A stretch of DNA of 64,000 bases from Candidatus Cloacimonadota bacterium (GTDB lineage: Bacteria > Cloacimonadota > Cloacimonadia > Cloacimonadales > Cloacimonadaceae). This document shows, in pieces, positions 59,983 to 64,000 of this stretch; within the stretch, counting starts at the first letter, position 1, and each line of letters starts with the position of its first letter. Location: assembly GCA_029561955.1 (NCBI GenBank), contig JAKQWO010000070.1:1-64000 (forward strand), read 5' to 3'. The position numbers and the translations under genes were made by a program. Under the pieces are notes generated by a model, which worked only from the letters and a program-made list of their open reading frames with translations, was not told where the DNA came from and did no database searches.

Positions 59983-61845
59983 ATGTTAGAATATATAAAC
60001 GATCCCCGGCAAATCAAGGAGCTGAAGCTCGCCGAACTGAAGCGGCTGGCCTCGGACGTGCGCAAACGCATGATTGGGGTGGTGTCTCAGACGGGTGGGC
60101 ATATAGCGCCAAGCTTGGGAGCTGTGGAACTCACCATCTCGCTGCTCTACACCTTTGATCCCTTAGTGGACAGGATAGTGTGGGATGTGGGGCATCAAAG
60201 CTATGCCTGGAAGATACTTACCGATCGGAACGAGCGCTTTGATACGCTGCGCAGTTTGGGCGGCATCAGCGGCTTTACCAATCGGGATGAAAGCCCTTAT
60301 GATGCCTTCACAACGGGACATAGCAGCACCTCCGTCTCGGCTGCTTTGGGACTAGCCTGTGCAGCGGAACTGAAGGGCGAAGAGGATGCACATCACATCG
60401 CAGTGATTGGGGATGGCGCCCTCACCGGAGGGATAAGTTTCGAGGCGCTGAACCACACCGGACATCTGCAGATGGATCGCTTTATCGTGGTGCTCAACGA
60501 TAACGCCATGAGCATTAGCAAAAACGTGGGCGGACTGCAGAAACACATGGCGCACCTGATGGCTTCCCGCTCCTATAACGCACTCAAGCAGCAGATTTGG
60601 GATTTGAGCGGCACCTTGCCTGATTCCATCCGCCGCCGCTTTATCTACGGAGCGCAAAAGCTGGAAGAATCCATGATGAACATCCTCGTGCCCAACATCA
60701 TCTTTGAAGACTTGGGCTTCAAATATGTGGGGCCAATCGACGGACACGATCTCAAACAGCTCAATTCCATCTTCAAAAGAGTGAGAGACAACATGGTGGG
60801 GCCGGTTTTGGTGCATATCGTCACGCAGAAAGGCAAGGGTTACAAGCCCGCGGAACAGGATGCCGCGCTCTTCCATGGCGTAGGGCCCTTTGAATCCAAA
60901 AGCGGTAAGCCGGCCAGCCACAATGAAAAAGGCTGGAACGAGGTCTTTGGCGAGCAGCTCTGTCACCTGGCGGTGAAGAATCAGGACATCGTGGCCATCA
61001 CGGCGGCGATGAGTGCGGGCACGGGCTTGAGTAAATTTGAAGAGCAGTATCCAGAGCGATTCTATGACGTGGGCATCGCAGAGCAGCATGCCGTCACTTT
61101 GGCAGCAGGAATGGCCTGCAAAGGGATCAAACCCTTCGTAGCGATCTACAGCACCTTCCTGCAGAGAGCCCTGGATCAGGTGATCCATGATGTGGCACTG
61201 CCTCACTTGCCGGTGGTCTTTTGCATCGACAGAGCCGGCATTGTGGGCGAAGATGGCGCCACGCATCAGGGCGCTTTTGACATCGCCTATCTCTTGAGTG
61301 TGCCAAATCTGGTGATGCTTGCACCTTCCAGCGCGGAAGAGCTGAAAAGCATGATGAATTGGGCTGCCATGTATAAACAGGGCCCGGTGAGCATCCGCTA
61401 CCCGAGGGGTATGGTGCATTGCGATCACGAAGCTATCACACCCTACAAGCCAGGCAAGGCGCATGTCTTGGAGTCAGAAGGAGATATTGCGCTGATCTCG
61501 GTGGGCGATACACTCACCATGGTATGGCAAATCCACGAAACTTTGGCTGAGAACAAGGTCAAAGCCCGCATCATAGACCTGCGCAGCATCAAGCCCATGG
61601 ACGAAGAGCTGCTTTACACTCTGGCGGATGAATGCACGCATCTCTTCACTTTCGAGACGGGAGCCGTGATCGGTGGAGCAGGCTCCAGAATCACTCAGCT
61701 CTTGAGCGATAAAGCCTGCAAAGTGATCAATTTCGGCTATCCGGATCGGTTCATCCCGCATGGCAAGGTCGAGCTGCTCAACCAAGAGATAGGCTTTACC
61801 GCAGAAGCACTCAGCAAGAGGATATTAGATACGATAAAGCCATGA
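59983..61845 (+). CDS. dxs: 1-deoxy-D-xylulose-5-phosphate synthase
   Basis: This thiamine-dependent enzyme makes DXP from pyruvate and glyceraldehyde-3-phosphate, the first step of the MEP isoprenoid pathway. The 620-aa protein has WDVGHQSYAWKIL, the ThDP motif GDGALTGGISFEALNHTG with VLNDNAMSIS, and YDVGIAEQHAVTLAAG. It overlaps mnmE by four bases (ATGA). Confidence 0.96.
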   Translation: MLEYINDPRQIKELKLAELKRLASDVRKRMIGVVSQTGGHIAPSLGAVELTISLLYTFDPLVDRIVWDVGHQSYAWKILTDRNERFDTLRSLGGISGFTNRDESPYDAFTTGHSSTSVSAALGLACAAELKGEEDAHHIAVIGDGALTGGISFEALNHTGHLQMDRFIVVLNDNAMSISKNVGGLQKHMAHLMASRSYNALKQQIWDLSGTLPDSIRRRFIYGAQKLEESMMNILVPNIIFEDLGFKYVGPIDGHDLKQLNSIFKRVRDNMVGPVLVHIVTQKGKGYKPAEQDAALFHGVGPFESKSGKPASHNEKGWNEVFGEQLCHLAVKNQDIVAITAAMSAGTGLSKFEEQYPERFYDVGIAEQHAVTLAAGMACKGIKPFVAIYSTFLQRALDQVIHDVALPHLPVVFCIDRAGIVGEDGATHQGAFDIAYLLSVPNLVMLAPSSAEELKSMMNWAAMYKQGPVSIRYPRGMVHCDHEAITPYKPGKAHVLESEGDIALISVGDTLTMVWQIHETLAENKVKARIIDLRSIKPMDEELLYTLADECTHLFTFETGAVIGGAGSRITQLLSDKACKVINFGYPDRFIPHGKVELLNQEIGFTAEALSKRILDTIKP

Positions 61846-63200
61846 GCTACAGCCTCATTGAGCCAATCGTGGCTCAGATCACACCTCCCGGCACGGCCGC
61901 CATTGCCGTGATCCGCATCAGCGGTAAGGATTGCATCCCGCTGGTAGCCAAGCACTTTAGCCAAGCGGAGAAGCTCATCGCAGCACCTGGCAATACCATC
62001 CTGCACGGCTATTTCAGGGATGAAGAGGGTGAGGCGATAGATGAGGTGCTGCTCTACGTCTTCAGAGCACCCAAGAGCTATACGGGTGACGACACGGTGG
62101 AGCTTTCCTGCCATGGCAACCCTCGCTTGGCCGCACGCATCCTCAAGACACTGCTGCTGGGTGTGCGCCTGGCTAAGCCTGGTGAATTCACACTCCGAGC
62201 CCTGCACAATGGCAAGCTGGACTTGATCCAGGCAGAAGCCGTGAACGACTTAATCAATGCCCCCACCCGCAAGAGCGAAGCAGCCGCATTATCGCAGCTC
62301 CAAGGCGGGCTTTCCGACACCATCAATGAGCTTTTGGAGCAGATCATCAACCTGAGGATGCGCTGTGAGATGGGCATAGACTTTGCGGATCAAGACCTTC
62401 CGCCTATTGATGAGCAGGCGTTGGCGCAGGACTTGTCTTCATTGCTGGATAGATTAGGACAGATGATCGCTTCCGCAGAGCATGGGCGCCTCATCCGGGA
62501 AGGCTTTCGCATCTGCCTTGCCGGCGCACCCAACAGCGGTAAAAGCTCTCTTTTCAACTCCTTCCTCAAGCAAAACCGTGCCATCGTCACCCCGCATCCC
62601 GGAACCACCAGAGACTATCTGGAAGAAAGCATCTCCCTGGAAGGCTATTGGATCATCCTCTTCGATACCGCCGGCCTCAGAGACAGCGCTGATCTGATCG
62701 AACAGGAAGGGATAAAGCTGAGCAAGAAGCTGATGAGCGAGGCAAATTTGGTCTTATATCTCGTGGACGCAAGCAGCTATGAAGCCCTACCAGAGCTGGA
62801 CAACAAGGATAAAACCCTGATCGTGCTCAGCAAGGCGGACTTGGTGAGTCCACAGAACTTAGAAGAGCTAAAGAGCCAGGTAGCTCGTGATGTGGTAGCC
62901 GCAAGCGTGATGGCAGAAGGCGGGCTGGACGAGCTTTACGCCACAATCCTTTCCCGTTTGGAACACAATAAAGAAGACAGCGATACACCTTTGGTAACCA
63001 ACACGCGTCACTTGGCCGCTTTGCAGGTATGTGCAGAGTCGCTCAGCAACGCCCAAGCAGCTCTCAAGCAACAGATGGGCTTTGAGTTTGTGGCATTTGA
63101 CCTGATCGCCGCCAGTGCCGCTTTGGAAGAAATCATCGGACTGGTGAGTCCGGACAACCTTTTAAACCGCATATTTTCAAACTTTTGCATAGGCAAATAA
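61842..63200 (+). CDS. mnmE: tRNA uridine-34 modification GTPase MnmE
   Basis: This 452-aa protein works with MnmG to form cmnm5U34 in tRNA. The N-terminal formyl-THF-binding domain begins SYSLIEPIVAQITPPGTAA. A central G domain has GAPNSGKSSLFN, DTAGL and SKAD. The C-terminus FCIGK carries the conserved cysteine. The three tRNA families TTG-Gln, TGA-Ser and Lys in this window include possible substrates. Confidence 0.96.
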   Translation: MSYSLIEPIVAQITPPGTAAIAVIRISGKDCIPLVAKHFSQAEKLIAAPGNTILHGYFRDEEGEAIDEVLLYVFRAPKSYTGDDTVELSCHGNPRLAARILKTLLLGVRLAKPGEFTLRALHNGKLDLIQAEAVNDLINAPTRKSEAAALSQLQGGLSDTINELLEQIINLRMRCEMGIDFADQDLPPIDEQALAQDLSSLLDRLGQMIASAEHGRLIREGFRICLAGAPNSGKSSLFNSFLKQNRAIVTPHPGTTRDYLEESISLEGYWIILFDTAGLRDSADLIEQEGIKLSKKLMSEANLVLYLVDASSYEALPELDNKDKTLIVLSKADLVSPQNLEELKSQVARDVVAASVMAEGGLDELYATILSRLEHNKEDSDTPLVTNTRHLAALQVCAESLSNAQAALKQQMGFEFVAFDLIAASAALEEIIGLVSPDNLLNRIFSNFCIGK

Positions 63201-63213
63201 GGGAGGTACCCCG

Positions 63214-63981
63214 ATGAGCCCTTGGATTTATTCAAAAGATGGACGCAATGTAGGCCCCTTGAACAGCAAGAAGATAGCCAACAAGGTATTGGAGCAGGAG
63301 CTGGAGCTGGACGACTATGTGCTCTGCACCAAGACGCAGCTCTGGAAGCGTATCCGTGAGATCAAGGAAATCATGGACTTGGTGCATAGTCCCGTGCAAG
63401 GACGCTACTTTAAAGACATCGACATCCAGCAGTTTGAAGACGAGCTGGGCATTCAGATGATGAACGAGCAGAAGCCCTTTCTCCACTTTACCGTAGCTGA
63501 GCTGATCTTTTGGCAGTTTATCACCCTGGGGATGTTTGGTTCCTATTGGTTGGTGATACAAAACCGCTATCTATACCAGATGGTGTACCCCGACAGCAGC
63601 AAATACAAGTCGCTCAAACGCTTTGTTTTGGGCCCGATACACCCCATTCTGAGCGTGATCCAGGGAATAGAGAACCACAAGACGCTAAACCAGGCTCTGG
63701 TGCCCTCCAACTCATTAGTAGGCATTTTCGTCCTCTGGACCATCCTGGTTTTGACTGCCCTGTTGATGGTGTTTATCACGCTCACCAGCCTCATTTTCCA
63801 CACTTTGTTTGCCGCATCAATCAGCTTTATGGTGGTGATGATCCCCACCCAGCTATACATCAACCACTGCCACAAAAAGCTGAATATCCCGCGCACCAAG
63901 CGAACCATCGGCTTCTACCTGTGGATGATCTTCCTGACAACCGTAGCTTGGCTCTTCCTAATTTTTATGATGAGATTATAG
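63214..63981 (+). CDS. GYF_2-like membrane protein, unknown function
   Basis: This 255-aa protein has an N-terminal GYF_2-like segment (PWIYSKDGRNVGPLNSKKI), common in bacterial membrane proteins. About four hydrophobic helices follow (ELIFWQFITLGMFGSYWLV; IFVLWTILVLTALLMVF; a third; LWMIFLTTVAWLFLIF). A GGGAGG site precedes the ATG. It is the last gene before the window end; function is not known. Confidence 0.65.
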   Translation: MSPWIYSKDGRNVGPLNSKKIANKVLEQELELDDYVLCTKTQLWKRIREIKEIMDLVHSPVQGRYFKDIDIQQFEDELGIQMMNEQKPFLHFTVAELIFWQFITLGMFGSYWLVIQNRYLYQMVYPDSSKYKSLKRFVLGPIHPILSVIQGIENHKTLNQALVPSNSLVGIFVLWTILVLTALLMVFITLTSLIFHTLFAASISFMVVMIPTQLYINHCHKKLNIPRTKRTIGFYLWMIFLTTVAWLFLIFMMRL

Positions 63982-64000
63982 AAAGGCACCCTTCAGATAA

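Overview
This window looks like chromosomal DNA from an uncultured-type, Gram-negative anaerobe, most likely a member of the Cloacimonadota (Candidatus Cloacimonas-like). That placement is inferred from three things: LPS/KDO export genes (kdsA, kdsC, lptC, lptA-like, lptB); a tandem set of secreted proteins ending in a type IX secretion (T9SS)-style sorting domain; and lysine-fermentation genes (kamA, kdd). The organism name is inference. No rRNA, CRISPR array or phage was seen.

Layout. 1-1540: the end of an interspersed repeat, a structured hairpin element, four tRNA genes (Ser-TGA, Ser-GCT, Gln-TTG, Gln-CTG) and a small Cys-rich reading frame. 1538-14249 (minus strand): one long run kdsA-kdsC-lptC-lptA-lptB-rpoN-lpdA-hpf-hprK-ptsH-ptsI-pgi, with metK upstream. 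This resembles the proteobacterial lpt-rpoN-hpf-pts neighbourhood, but with HPr kinase, a full enzyme I and an inserted dihydrolipoamide dehydrogenase. 14405-18811: tRNA-Lys, a repeat-rich gap, a C_GCAxxG_C_C protein, a 2-hydroxyacid dehydrogenase, and an RNB-domain ribonuclease directly behind tRNA-Arg. 18927-21028 (plus): asd and an M20 amidohydrolase. 21109-32474 (minus): infC-rpmI-rplT-pheS-pheT-coiled coil-zapA-(6S-like RNA)-rny-ymdB-folD-large lipoprotein, a translation/division/RNA-turnover cluster. infC appears to start on a non-AUG codon behind an attenuator-like hairpin.

33428-39007 (minus): four tandem paralogous secreted proteins of about 450 residues, with YD-like repeats and a C-terminal sorting domain. 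39295-46733 (minus): M23 peptidase, CDF metal transporter, a P-loop protein (KamB candidate), lysine 2,3-aminomutase, 3,5-diaminohexanoate dehydrogenase, a small lipoprotein and RlmD; htpX follows. 48152-49906: a SurA-like chaperone. 49953-52687: a repeat followed by two tandem, AT-richer GTPase paralogues, probably acquired. 52805-63981: macro-domain protein, then a plus-strand run yggS-plsY-like-GNAT-like-PAP2-PorV-like-BatA/VWA-dxs-mnmE-GYF-like membrane protein.

The non-coding DNA holds at least four repeat families. R1 is about 300 bp (four copies), begins with a hairpin showing two paired compensatory substitutions, and carries an indel-free open frame in three copies. R2 is an 85-bp foldable element (two copies). 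R3 is a set of short covarying palindromes of the form arm-TC(A/G)GNG-arm. R4 is clustered AATTCGTG motifs. These repeats, the secreted paralogue array and the GTPase pair are the least explained parts of the window.
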